A model generated the notes under the pieces. That model had not been told where the DNA came from. It saw nothing but the letters and a program-made list of their open reading frames with translations, and searched no databases. This document shows, in pieces, positions 32,756 to 42,443 of a stretch of DNA of 64,000 nt (within the stretch, counting starts at the first letter, position 1; each line of letters opens with the position of its first letter). Source of the stretch: Pohlia nutans (Eukaryota > Streptophyta > Bryopsida > Bryales > Mniaceae); assembly GCA_022496805.1 (NCBI GenBank), contig CM040106.1:7006001-7070000 (forward strand). Reading direction: 5' to 3'. The position numbers and the translations under genes were made by a program.

Positions 32756-33080
32756 TTATTTTTTATTAGTATTTTTATATTAATTTTACAAGGTTTTTTC
32801 TTGTAATTCTTTTCAGAATCATAAATTAACACAAGTTTTATTTTTATAGTGTAATGAAATTGGAGTAACATGCACTACTAGATGGTATGGTTTCCATTAT
32901 TTATTTTATATATTAAGGAAAATCATGTTTAAGGTCTTACTATTTGAATTAAGAATGAAACTTCACGTAAACCAATTGTTTTTCTTGAAAAAAACACATC
33001 TTATTTTGAGACCTATAGCCTACAAATGATAGTGAATTAACACATCAACTAAGAGAAATTTTGATGGATGAAAAATTGTA
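32756..33080 (+). repeat. Dispersed repeat family D, copy 2
   Basis: Follows 18220-18560 in order: ACAAGGTTTT, GTAATGAAATTGGAGTAACATG, AAAATCATGTTTAAGGTCT, GAATTAAGAATGAAACTTCA, AAACCAATTGT and AAGAGAAATTTTGATGGATG. Confidence 0.65.
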
Positions 33081-33417
33081 CAAGATGTAGTGTTGAGAAA
33101 GGTTGCAATTAGTTCATCGCAATCGCGTCAAAGAATTAAACGTCATGCCCTTTTTCTCATTTTCCGTATACAAACTACCTTGTGCTCGTACATTGTGAGC
33201 GTATATGTGTGTATTTGGAAGGAAAAAAGACATTGTGATTAATACAAAGATAATATACCGTGAGAAATTTTCAAATTGAGCATTTGTGTGTGAAAGTGTC
33301 GTGAAGGGGAGCCAAAATACTTCAATTGAAATATTAAACTCATGCAAAGATGGTACGTATACTCATCATTCTCAAAAACCTTCAATTGAACAAATAAACT
33401 ATTTTTAACAAAACTTC

Positions 33418-33870
33418 ATCCGTCTATAACGTCAATGATATACATCCATTTTTTATGAATATTATATTTTTATAAATGACATAAAATATGGAAGAACGTG
33501 GTATGGTTGGTTTTTAAAAACTAATTTCATTAAAAAATTATTGCATGATGTCGTTCAAAAAGTAAAATGGACGAAACAACGTGGCAGAACGTCATCCATC
33601 TGTAGCTACCATTCTATGCATCTATTTTTGATGAATTTTATGTTTTTATAAATGACATAAAATATTGAAGAGCGTGATATATTAAGTTTTTTAAAAATTA
33701 AATTAATTAGAAAATGATTGAACGTTGTCCTTCAAAGAGCGAAATGGATGAAAACATTGTGAAAACATTTCATCTCTTTGTAACTTTTAATCCGTACATC
33801 CGTTTTTAACGAATTTCATATTTTTATAAATGGCATAAGAAACGTAAGAGCTTAGTGTAGTCTATTTTTT
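33418..33870. repeat. Tandem repeat, period ~178 bp, about 2.5 units
   Basis: Units start near 33421, 33601 and 33777 (the last incomplete). Each holds the phrases TTTTTATAAATGACATAAAA or TTTTTATAAATGGCATAAGA, then GAAGA/GAGCGTG, then a AAATGGA(C/T)GAAA and CATTTCATC-like end. Units are clearly diverged from one another. Non-coding. Confidence 0.8.
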
Positions 33871-34489
33871 TAAATAATTTAATTTGCAAAAACATGCATT
33901 GGCAGTCCAGGGATAGAATTGAAAAATGTAGTTTTTGGTTTTAAAATCACTCAAAATGTAAAAATTCATAACTTTTGCATACTTTGTTCAAATTAGATGT
34001 ACTTTAGCATTTCGGACCGTCATAAACTAGACTTCAAGATTATTTTAAAAAATTAATAAAAAATTATAATTGTAAAAGTGTTCATTGCTTGAAAGGACTA
34101 CTAAAAATTAAAATGAACAATCGACTTAATGATTGATAAAAACTTGTATAATTACTTATATAATTAGTCATTTTAATCATTAGTCTATAACATTATTGAG
34201 AGCTAAATTGTCACAATTATAATTATAACACTATAAGAAACAAACACATAGAAGCAATCACTTGTTTTTATTATAATAGAAACAACTTTGACATTCTCTC
34301 ACACATGAGCCTAGAAGTGACACATCACTTCTTTAGCAATAGTTTCGCTCCTTGACTAAAACAAAGATATCAATACTAAAAAACTATTTACATGAATCCA
34401 AAACCTCTACAAATTTTGAAATATTGATTCGCAGTTGTGGATGATCCATGAGGTGTTGAATTGTCTACACCACCTTGAACATAATATTC

Positions 34490-35862
34490 CTACATTCTTT
34501 GTAGTTGATTAAGGTCATCCGTCCCATCGAATCTCAAATAAAAATTAACATTGTCCACCAAGCTGAAACCACATGATATTGTCCAATGATATAACAATCC
34601 TGGAACCATCATCACAGTCATTCCCGGGTATTGAACGATTCAATGAATCTCATATTTCTCTATGTCTTCGGAAGATAAAGCTTTGATACTATTTGTAAAG
34701 CAATCAATATGACATCCCTTACAATAAACATGCTGAAGCCATTTGCGTTTCTTCAAAAACTTAGTAAACTCCTCGGACTTGTGCTTTGGTACAATATACC
34801 AAATTTTAGGAGTGTCAAGCACCAATAGATTGAATGTGCCCAAAAATCCATCTTCTACATCAATCGAAGTTCGGGTTCCATAAGATGATGCAATGATAAC
34901 ACCCTGGGTATCTCCAAAAATCATCCGTAATAATCCTTCATTTTTTGACTCTTTGGTGCACCACACTCTAGCACACTCGCCGAATGCATCGTCCACAAAT
35001 GGAATTGAATGGACAATATTTGCATTGCCTTTTTCAATAAATTCCAAATCGTGTAGAGCGAAGTCATAAATATCTATGCACTACTCATTATCAATTTCTA
35101 CTATCCGTGGCGTTAGGTGCAATGTTGGACCATCAATAAGTGATGCACCTCTTTCAAAACCAAGAGGAAGAGTCCTTCAATGTGCACTTATGTCAAGATT
35201 CTGCTTATAAAGAATGTCATACATGTTTGGAACATGATAAAACAATGCTTCATGAGAAACAAATGAACTTGACCTAGGTTCAAGAAACCGCACTTGTAAA
35301 TCTTCAATAGCTCTTTCCACTATGATAGAATAACAATGAAATCATATAAATTGGTATTGTAATCCACTTCTTGACTTGGCATGAATGAAGCTCCAAAAGG
35401 TTAAATGTCAAACTTCATAAAACACTTTGAACTCTCCCATAATAAACGTTTCAAGTTCATGTTGCTGCGGTTCTTAATATTTCTAGTAAAACTTGTGTCT
35501 TTAACAACCCAAAATCCCTCGAGCGTCAACATACTTTTGTCGGCATGGCGAAGATTCTCAAGCAAATCACAAGCACAAGGTAGTTTGTGCTTAACCACCC
35601 AAATCTCAGATAATTTGGAATCACTGTTGCCTTTCATTGTAGCTTTGTATGATTGACAAATACTCCTTCCAATCGGACTATTACAATCATCTTCTTGAAG
35701 CTCATTTATCCAATGCAGGAGTTTGATCAATGCCATACAACATTCATTTTGCGAGGCATACTCTCCGGTCATGATTAATTCTCTAGCCTCAGCAACAAAA
35801 GGTTGAAGAAATTCTCTTCCATGATCATCCAATGCACCATTCTCCAGTGCTAAAGCATCTTC
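34490..35862 (-). pseudogene. JmjC-domain protein gene, broken
   Basis: The minus strand opens after a likely splice acceptor (TTTAG before 35862) with an unassigned segment, 35832-35401. It then carries a JmjC domain (about 34860-34520): V-E-D-G-F-L-G-T-F-N, T-P-K-I-W-Y-I-V-P, then Q-Y-P-G-M-T-V-M, and L-Y-H-W-T-I-S-C-G-F-S-L-V-D-N-V-N-F. JmjC proteins are Fe(II)/oxoglutarate dioxygenases, many of them histone demethylases. The iron site is usually H-x-D/E with a distal H. Here the first His is Asp (D-V-E) while the distal His is kept. At least four stops (TAA near 35401, TGA at 34640-34642 and others) and a frameshift show it is dead. It could be a host gene copy or a gene carried by a transposon. 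Confidence 0.65.
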
Positions 35863-36660
35863 CTAAATCACATCAAAACAATCAACATGTTAATATACAA
35901 AACTACCACTCATTAATAAAAATCAATAGTTAAATGAGTATAGTATTTAATCTAAGGTATATATACACTTTTAAAACAATCCTAAATCAAACAAACAAAC
36001 ATGAAGAAAGTAAGCAACATTCACCTTTCTCCAAGATATTCTATTTCATTTTTAAAGGACAATCATTTTCATTCTATTTGTTCGGAAGTTCGAAACAACA
36101 TTTACACTAGATATATTGATTTTTACTTCACCTTATGTTAAACCCATAGTTATATATTATTTTTTCATTTATTGAGGCAATATAATAAGCATCTATTTTC
36201 TTATAAATGGATTTGCGTATTTCAAATATCCTATAGTAAATAAATAAAAAGTTTAAATTTTATTTTCAATGAAAAATATATATCATGATTTTGATCTTAA
36301 GTACTTTCTAAACTTTTGTGTTTCCCCCCCAAAAATTAGAAATGGTTGTTTTAAAAAATATATATATACAAGTCCTTTCTTTTATTGAAATTTTTCCTAA
36401 CACATCATGTATTTGAATACATTTTCATTATAGGGTATTTGGATTTTTGTTTCTTTTTCTACAATACTAATGCCTTTCATATTATAAAATTATGCACACA
36501 TGAAATTCTACTAACATCATATCAAGCATCATGTTCTTTCCGTAATTCATGCCACTTAATTATATTTTATGCCAATGTAATTTTAAAACATTCAAGTGTC
36601 CGATGGTAGAAAGGAACCTTACTTCCACAACACTCCTTCATCGTTTTATTCAACTCCACT
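35863..36660. other. AT-rich intergenic sequence
   Basis: Probably an intron or upstream flank of the JmjC pseudogene, but I cannot identify a donor or a further exon. A 74-codon plus-strand frame has no motif. Confidence 0.35.
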
Positions 36661-37061
36661 AAGGTTGGTTGTCCTATAACAACAAAATTAAGCAATCTAG
36701 CCTATTTTTGGCAGTGCTAAATTTGAAAAAAAATATGACCGCATTTGAAATAGATTTTGATGAGGATTGCAAAAATTGGCATCATCTAATATGCATATGT
36801 CAATTTTATACAAAATTCCAAAGTGGAAAGTAACTTGTGACCTAAATCAAACCTCTAGGCCTCCCCACGTTCACACCATGTGGTACTAACTTTCACTTAT
36901 AATGATACCGAAAACCATCAACTATTTTATCGCAGATTCTTGTGTGCCGTTGGTCTACTTGAATAGTGAAATTGGTGGTTTTAAGTCTCAACTGTTGTGG
37001 CTCCAACAAAGGTCTATATGTCAGAATTGAAGGAGGCTGTGGTTTAAAGACATTCTACCTT
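36661..37061. mobile_element. ~400-bp MITE-like element, copy 2 (inverted relative to 12741)
   Basis: Begins AAGGTTGGTTGTCC and ends ATTCTACCTT. It is the reverse complement of the unit at 12741-13142 along its whole length, with moderate divergence. Confidence 0.65.
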
Positions 37062-38090
37062 AGCTCTACTCTGCATTCCTAACTTGTTCATCACCCTAAC
37101 CCTTTCATCATTATGTAGTGTGCCCCACCGTCATCCCCCATCATCTTCTCATTTACATCTCTTAATATTTCCATACAACCTTTCAAACCTCTTTTAAGCA
37201 TCTTACTGTATTCCTTCATTGTATCTCATTGGTCCTCACCACCTTACACCATCATATTCCCATCCAACTTTCCAAAAATCCACTGTGAATTTTGTTTAAC
37301 TTTTAAAAGCTAAGAACACCAAAAACAAATGTCATGCACGAAGCCATAACCCCTAAAAAAACCACGCTTATGTTGAATGATTATCATTAATTGTGATGTT
37401 TTCAATAACGCAACATCTTTGAATTGGTGTTTACATCGAAAAATTGATTGTTCAAGCTCAATGAAAAATTAGTTGTGAGATTGAAAATTACATGAATATG
37501 AAGTTTAATCATGAATTTAGCAGATAGATTCAAAAGTATGGTCCCTCTTTTGAAACTAATTGTCCCCCTCCAAAATATAATCATCTCCCGACTCCTAAAT
37601 ATGATCACATCCTTGAAACGTCAACCATCTACTGCCAGAACCTCAATTGCCCATATTGTTAACAATAATGAATATTGAAACAAGACAGGTGATTAGAAAT
37701 GACATTTTGTGTGGTAAATATGTTGATCTTACCACCAATGCTACAAAATATTTGACTTACCAAGAGTTTATGAGTACGGGGTATAACATTCTTTTATCTA
37801 GTCCCAAAATAATTTATATTTTAGTATTGAAATAAATTCCACGAATTGCAAAGCATCCGTTATTTCTTTAATGCCCATGGAGCCAAAAAGTGACTTTCAT
37901 AGCATGTTTTTTGGTTTTTATACATGACAAATGGATAAATTCTCTTTTTTTTAATGAAAAAATAAATTTGCTATATATATATATCAAACACTTAAATGGA
38001 ATTCTTAGTTCAAATATATACCCCAAACTCTATTTTCTGTGATTATTTAAGGAGAAAGGAGTCTTAAAATTGCACGTACCTAAGAAGTAG
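37062..38090. other. AT-rich sequence without a recognised feature
   Basis: Short frames only (62 codons at 37647-37835), no motif. Confidence 0.4.
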
Positions 38091-38475
38091 GTGAAACTGC
38101 TGAAAACAGCCGGTGGTATACACTTAAAAAGTACCGAAGAAAACTTTCAACTTCACAGGACCAAACTAGAACAAGAATGGAGATCTACTGTCATAAACGA
38201 ACTTCCACACTTAGACCCAAAACTCTCCATTAAACTAATGTACAAATTACTGGCACACAAAATTTACACGATACTGCAAATCATCCTTCCCAACGGTATA
38301 AAACTAATGTCACCAGAAGATTTTAAAATATACTACCAAAGTTCAACTAAATTAGAAAAAAGTGCATTAAGCCTAGCAGAAAAACTCTTCTGTAAACCAA
38401 ACTGCACCGAAGATTGCCCAAACATATGTCACCTACACCCACCACCACGTACATTAAAAGACAAATATAAAATAT
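38091..38475 (+). pseudogene. LINE ORF, first visible segment (possible RT thumb/linker)
   Basis: An open frame without a proper start (it begins at GTG after a stop, at the truncation point). It holds a Cys/His cluster, F-C-K-P-N-C-T-E-D-C-P-N-I-C-H-L-H, which could bind metal. No reverse transcriptase palm motif is present. The frame is cut by the 172-bp insertion and would run on into the next segment without it. Confidence 0.45.
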
Positions 38476-38647
38476 ATTTAACCACATAATACTTCCCAAA
38501 ACCCCCACAAACCCTATCCCACTCCCTCAACCACCACAACCACAACAACCTGCCCCACCACAAAACATAAAAATGATCCCACGAGATTTTCCATTCACAC
38601 AATATTAAACCACAAAACAATTACAACAAAAGACAAATATAAAATAT
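38456..38647 (+). repeat. 172-bp insertion bounded by a 20-bp direct repeat inside the LINE frame
   Basis: AAAAGACAAATATAAAATAT occurs at 38456-38475 and again at 38628-38647. The 172-bp offset changes the frame by one base, and taking out one unit joins the upstream frame (ending K-D-K-Y-K-I) to the downstream start-less frame (also K-D-K-Y-K-I). The insert is AC-rich like its host. Confidence 0.8.
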
Positions 38648-39849
38648 CAAAAAAATATGACGCCTACCTATGCCAATGGATAGACTCCAATCGCATAACA
38701 TATACCATATGGCTAGAACAACGCGAATTATTTCTTCTAAACCTACCAATAGTAATCCATCACAATCTAAACTTACTTACAAACTACTACACAGACTATA
38801 AAAACAAACACTATCAAAATATCACAACCACACAATTTACTCTCAAACAAAATAGAGACACACGATTCCTCCCACCTCCAACAATAATCCCCTGCGTCCA
38901 AACATCCACAATAGAATGCAACCCAGAAAGAGACATAAACACAACCAAATGCACCATTCAAACACAAAATGAGAAAACCCACATATACAATGACACCGGT
39001 AAATATATCACCACCATTCCGACTACAAGACTAAAATGGCTATGGCAACAATATAACAACAACAAATACAACATTTATAGATTAATACCGGCTCTACAAA
39101 CATTTGAAACAAAAGTAGTATGGTTATACCAAAGATACGAACACAAAAACCACAAACAAAATTCATTAAAAACACCACACCACACTATCCCGCCCAACAT
39201 TTTAGACACCCTAATTTCAACTTTTAATATAACACACTCATACTTTTCCTCACCAATAACATGCCCCACAAAAATCACGCAATTCTACTCAACATTCGCT
39301 AGAGATAGGATCTTCGGTTCACTAGGGACAGCTTTTCAATACAAATGGAAAGGCATCGGCTATGCCCACCCAAATGACGCCGAAACAGCACAACAAACGA
39401 TACCCTGGGCAAGACTAGCAGCAAAACAAGACCCTGAAATTGTCACCATTCTAGCAATTCCAGACACCAACTGGTATCAAAATTTATCCCCATACACTAG
39501 ACCCTTTCCAGATACGCACGCCATTATACATTTTGCCGCGGACACCATTACATATGACGAACCAACAATACCAATAGAACCCAACAAAACCCAACCCGAA
39601 CCACTTGCACTACACATATGGTGTATTTATCATCACAAAAACAACATAGGCACAATCAACCAAATTAACACCATAAACACAATAATTGAAAATCTACAAA
39701 TTTCACAATATTACACACAAACAGCACCACCCACACCACCAAACACAAAAGTTAACAAAAGCACAAAATGGAACGAACTCACATACCCGCCCTATAACAA
39801 TCTACAAAACATATGGGTAGATCCCCTCCTAAATTTCGAAATAAACTAA
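38482..39849 (+). pseudogene. LINE ORF, 455-codon frame with no ATG
   Basis: Open from 38482 to the TAA at 39847-39849 with not a single Met codon. It includes F-A-R-D-R-I-F-G-S-L-G-T-A-F-Q-Y-K-W-K-G, W-A-R-L-A-A-K-Q-D-P, then L-A-I-P-D-T-N-W-Y, spacing that faintly recalls phage-type DNA N6-adenine methyltransferases, but the NPPY motif is not there. Sense codon use matches the RNase H segment that follows. It can only be translated as an internal part of a longer product, reached from upstream and left through the slippery site at 39831. Confidence 0.55.
39831..39837 (+). promoter_or_regulatory. Candidate -1 ribosomal frameshift heptamer A AAT TTC
   Basis: The heptamer lies in the correct phase (CTA AAT TTC) of the upstream frame, twelve bases before its stop (TAA, 39847-39849). 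Slipping back one base enters the RNase H frame exactly (K-F-R-N-K). It fits the X XXY YYZ rule. I did not verify a downstream structure. Confidence 0.5.
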
Positions 39850-40985
39850 GGTTCCTACCAGAATATAGCTACGACACGGATGGTTCCTTTTTACCGCCAA
39901 AAGAAGCAGATGATGGCCATTGGAAAAAAGAAAAAGCAGGATACGGAATATACAACCCATCTAAACCAGTTGTACAAATATCAAAAAGACTGCCTGGACT
40001 ACAAACATGTTTCAGAGCAGAACTAATGGCCATACATGAAACACTATCACTAATGACCACTAAATATATAAACAAACCTGCACATATATTTACAGACTGC
40101 CTCAACTGTATATACGTTCTAAATACACAACTAAAACACCCAATTCAACAAAACAACCACGCCGATAAAACCATATTACAAGAAATGGTAGAAATGCTAA
40201 AAAAGCGAACACAACCCACCACAATATACAAAGTCAAAGCACACGCTAAAATCAACGGTAATGAACACGCAGACCAACTCGCTAAAGAAGGTACCATGAA
40301 AAGAGGCTATCAAAAAGCAGCAAATTCACACGAATTTGCACATACCACACCTTACTACTTCCAAAAAGACACATCGCACGGTCGTATCAAACGACCAAAC
40401 GAAGGTCCAGTCAGATGTTTGGAAGAATACATAAAGAAATATGACCGTGAAAATAACCTATAAATACTGGCAGAAGACTTCCCCAACATCAACAAATGGA
40501 CAACAAACCCCATCATAGATAACGAAATGTTTAATGATTTCTGGAATAATCCAGCAATAACAGACGCACAAAAAACAAGCATACTAAAATTTCAAACCGG
40601 TCAATACATGAGTAACGCTCGAAAGCAATTAATTTTTGGCATACAAAGATTCCCCTCAAAAACATGTCCCATCTGTAACTCACAAGATGCCGATACATGG
40701 CTACATGTACTCTTACTATGCAAACAACACCATCTACACGCACTAAGAACCAAAAGACACAACAAAGCGGTTTGGGAATTAAGAAAATTAATACTATCCT
40801 CAAACAAATCAAGATGCTACACTCTCATGAATGCGAGCACATTCAACCATAATCCACAAGAAAACACAGTCCCTCCATGGTTACTACCTTGTACCTGTCA
40901 TCAACAAAGATGTCAATGCAACGCCAGATTCAAACCAGATATATTATGCATTAATGGCCTCCCATACCAAAGCCCACCCCTCTAA
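39831..40985 (+). pseudogene. LINE RNase H domain and CCHC knuckle
   Basis: From the ATG at 39813, residues D23 (D-T-D-G-S), E70 (F-R-A-E-L), D95 (F-T-D-C) and D154 (H-A-D-Q-L-A) with K-V-K-A-H144 give a complete type I RNase H active site, which would degrade RNA in the RNA:DNA hybrid. A single TAA at 40461-40463 interrupts the frame, which then continues to 40985. Here C-P-I-C-N, nine residues in all, then H-V-L-L-L-C forms a CX2CX9HX4C knuckle close to the R2-type motif. The TAA could come from one C-to-T change in CAA. Confidence 0.75.
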
Positions 40986-41335
40986 ACCGCGATGATAACC
41001 TAACCATACAATTTATAGAATTCACCTACACAAACGACAGATTCTCACCAGCAACAATTGGCAAAAAAATTATGAAATACCAACCTCTCATTAATAACAT
41101 CATACAACAAGGTTGGAAAGTAGATCCTATTATAGTCATCACAACTGGAGCCAGAGGAACTACACACGTCCCCTCGATGAAACAACTAGAAACAAAATTC
41201 AACATCTGCGAATCCTCCATAAAACACACATTCAAAGCAATAAATACCATTGCCATACAGTATGCCGGATCTATCCTTTTACATAAAAGACGTATAGAGA
41301 ATAATCAAACAATACCAACAGACGTAGTACATTAA
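40938..41335 (+). pseudogene. LINE C-terminal restriction-like endonuclease (RLE-like)
   Basis: K-P-D-I-L near 40940-40955, then after a frame change at about 40975-40985, I-Q-F-I-E-F-T-Y, then R-F-S-P-A-T-I-G-K-K-I-M-K-Y and I-I-V-I-T-T-G-A-R-G, ending at a stop at 41333-41335. K/R-P-D followed about 20 residues later by an acidic residue is the RLE (PD-D/ExK-like) signature that nicks the target DNA in R2-group LINEs. I infer the role from that motif and from its place after the CCHC knuckle. Confidence 0.55.
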
Positions 41336-41339
41336 AAGA

Positions 41340-41590
41340 CGGGGGGTAGTGGTGAAAACCACTTCTAGCCACTCTTTTAAACCAACTAGCTCAACTTGAC
41401 TCAGGGATAGGTAGGGCCGGTTGGTTGGTACAACTTTCCTGCCATGATAACTCACTAGCAGCACCAAGCCATATGGATCACACCACTGCTCAAACGAGCC
41501 CAATAGGTTTCGAACCCAGACCACATAAATGTGATACAACGCCCTTCACCAACCAACCAAAGAACTCATGACTTGGTGATAACACTTAAC
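41340..41590 (-). mobile_element. tRNA-derived SINE-like element
   Basis: The minus strand has an A-box-like TGGTTGGTGAAGG (about 41560-41548) and a B box GGTTCGAAACC (about 41516-41506), spaced as in a tRNA gene. About 170 bp of non-tRNA sequence runs on to a G-poor end near 41340. It does not fold as an intact tRNA by eye. It lies directly after the LINE on the opposite strand. Confidence 0.55.
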
Positions 41591-42257
41591 CAAAACACAC
41601 CTTAATACACCTCGCACCCAACCACCATTCCTTAAAACTTATCCTATTTCCTGATATTTGTTACTGGGCAATAATTAGCTTGGGGTATCACTTTTTGGAC
41701 ACACTAATTAGGTTATTTTTGTTTAAAGCCTCCAAAGTTTGCCTAATTTGCTCATTTTGATCAAGTAAAAAGACCCTAAAATGAAAAAATAAAATCATGC
41801 ACCTCAATGGAATCAAAATGTATATGTTCAAAGAGTTTATATAAAAAAAATTAATTTTTTTAGATCCATTCATAGATGTGTAAAAAAATGCTGAATTTTG
41901 GGATTTGCAAGCTACATAGTGCACAATTCAATAATTTTTTTAATGATAAAATAAATTATTTTGTACTCTACACAATTAGATGTAGGTCATATCCAAAAAT
42001 AATATTAATTTTTTTTTTTGATATTCCATTTGCTTGATTTCAGGGATTCTATGTGATTGGGATATAATTTACTTTTTCAACTAAAAAATCAAATAAAATT
42101 ACTTAAAAATCTTTGATTGTAATCAAATTTTTTTCCTTGATACGTTATAAGTGTAGAAAACTAAAATCACATTAAATAAAGTCTTACTTTGTTAAAATTA
42201 AAAAATATGTTTGTTTGACACACCAACACATAGTGCAAATGTCTCGAAGACAGCTTT

Positions 42258-42443
42258 TTTGGGTACCCCAACCATACCATCACCCTACTTTACTTAGGTT
42301 ACTATAGTGTCCATCCTCAAAAGGGAAGAGTAGTATTGGTCCAATGTCCCTTTGTCCGGTGGGCATCGGGTCATTGCCATTACGAACGGACACTTTATTC
42401 ACGTCGGCCTTGTAGTAGGGCTGGTGTTTCTATCTATCTATCT
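42258..42443 (+). mobile_element. SINE 3' fragment (family with TCTA tail)
   Basis: Matches 61250-61436 closely: TTACTATAGTGTCCATCCTC, AGAGTAGTATTG, TGTCCGGTGGGCA and a TCTATCTATCTATC tail. It lacks the tRNA-like head. Confidence 0.8.

Larger units (their letters stand above)
38091..41335 (+). mobile_element. 5'-truncated LINE (non-LTR retrotransposon) with RNase H, CCHC knuckle and restriction-like endonuclease end
   Basis: The coding strand is remarkably rich in A and C and poor in G throughout, unlike its flanks. Domains in order: a segment of unknown role with Cys-rich motif (38091-38475), a long region of unknown role (38648-39846), RNase H (39831 onward), CCHC knuckle and RLE-like end. 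Knuckle plus C-terminal RLE is the R2-type LINE plan; an added RNase H is known in some RLE LINE clades such as Dualen/RandI and Utopia (from memory). The reverse transcriptase core is absent, consistent with 5' truncation. Two frame changes, one stop and a 172-bp insertion interrupt the frame. Confidence 0.65.

Noticed and set aside
33418..33870. CRISPR-like array
   Set aside because: Units are ~178 bp, adjacent and diverged, with no short repeat and spacer pattern. The genome is eukaryotic.
38449..38632. Intron in the LINE frame (GT at 38449, AG at 38631-38632)
   Set aside because: The 20-bp direct repeat explains the frame break more simply, and introns are not expected in an active LINE. 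Kept only as an alternative.
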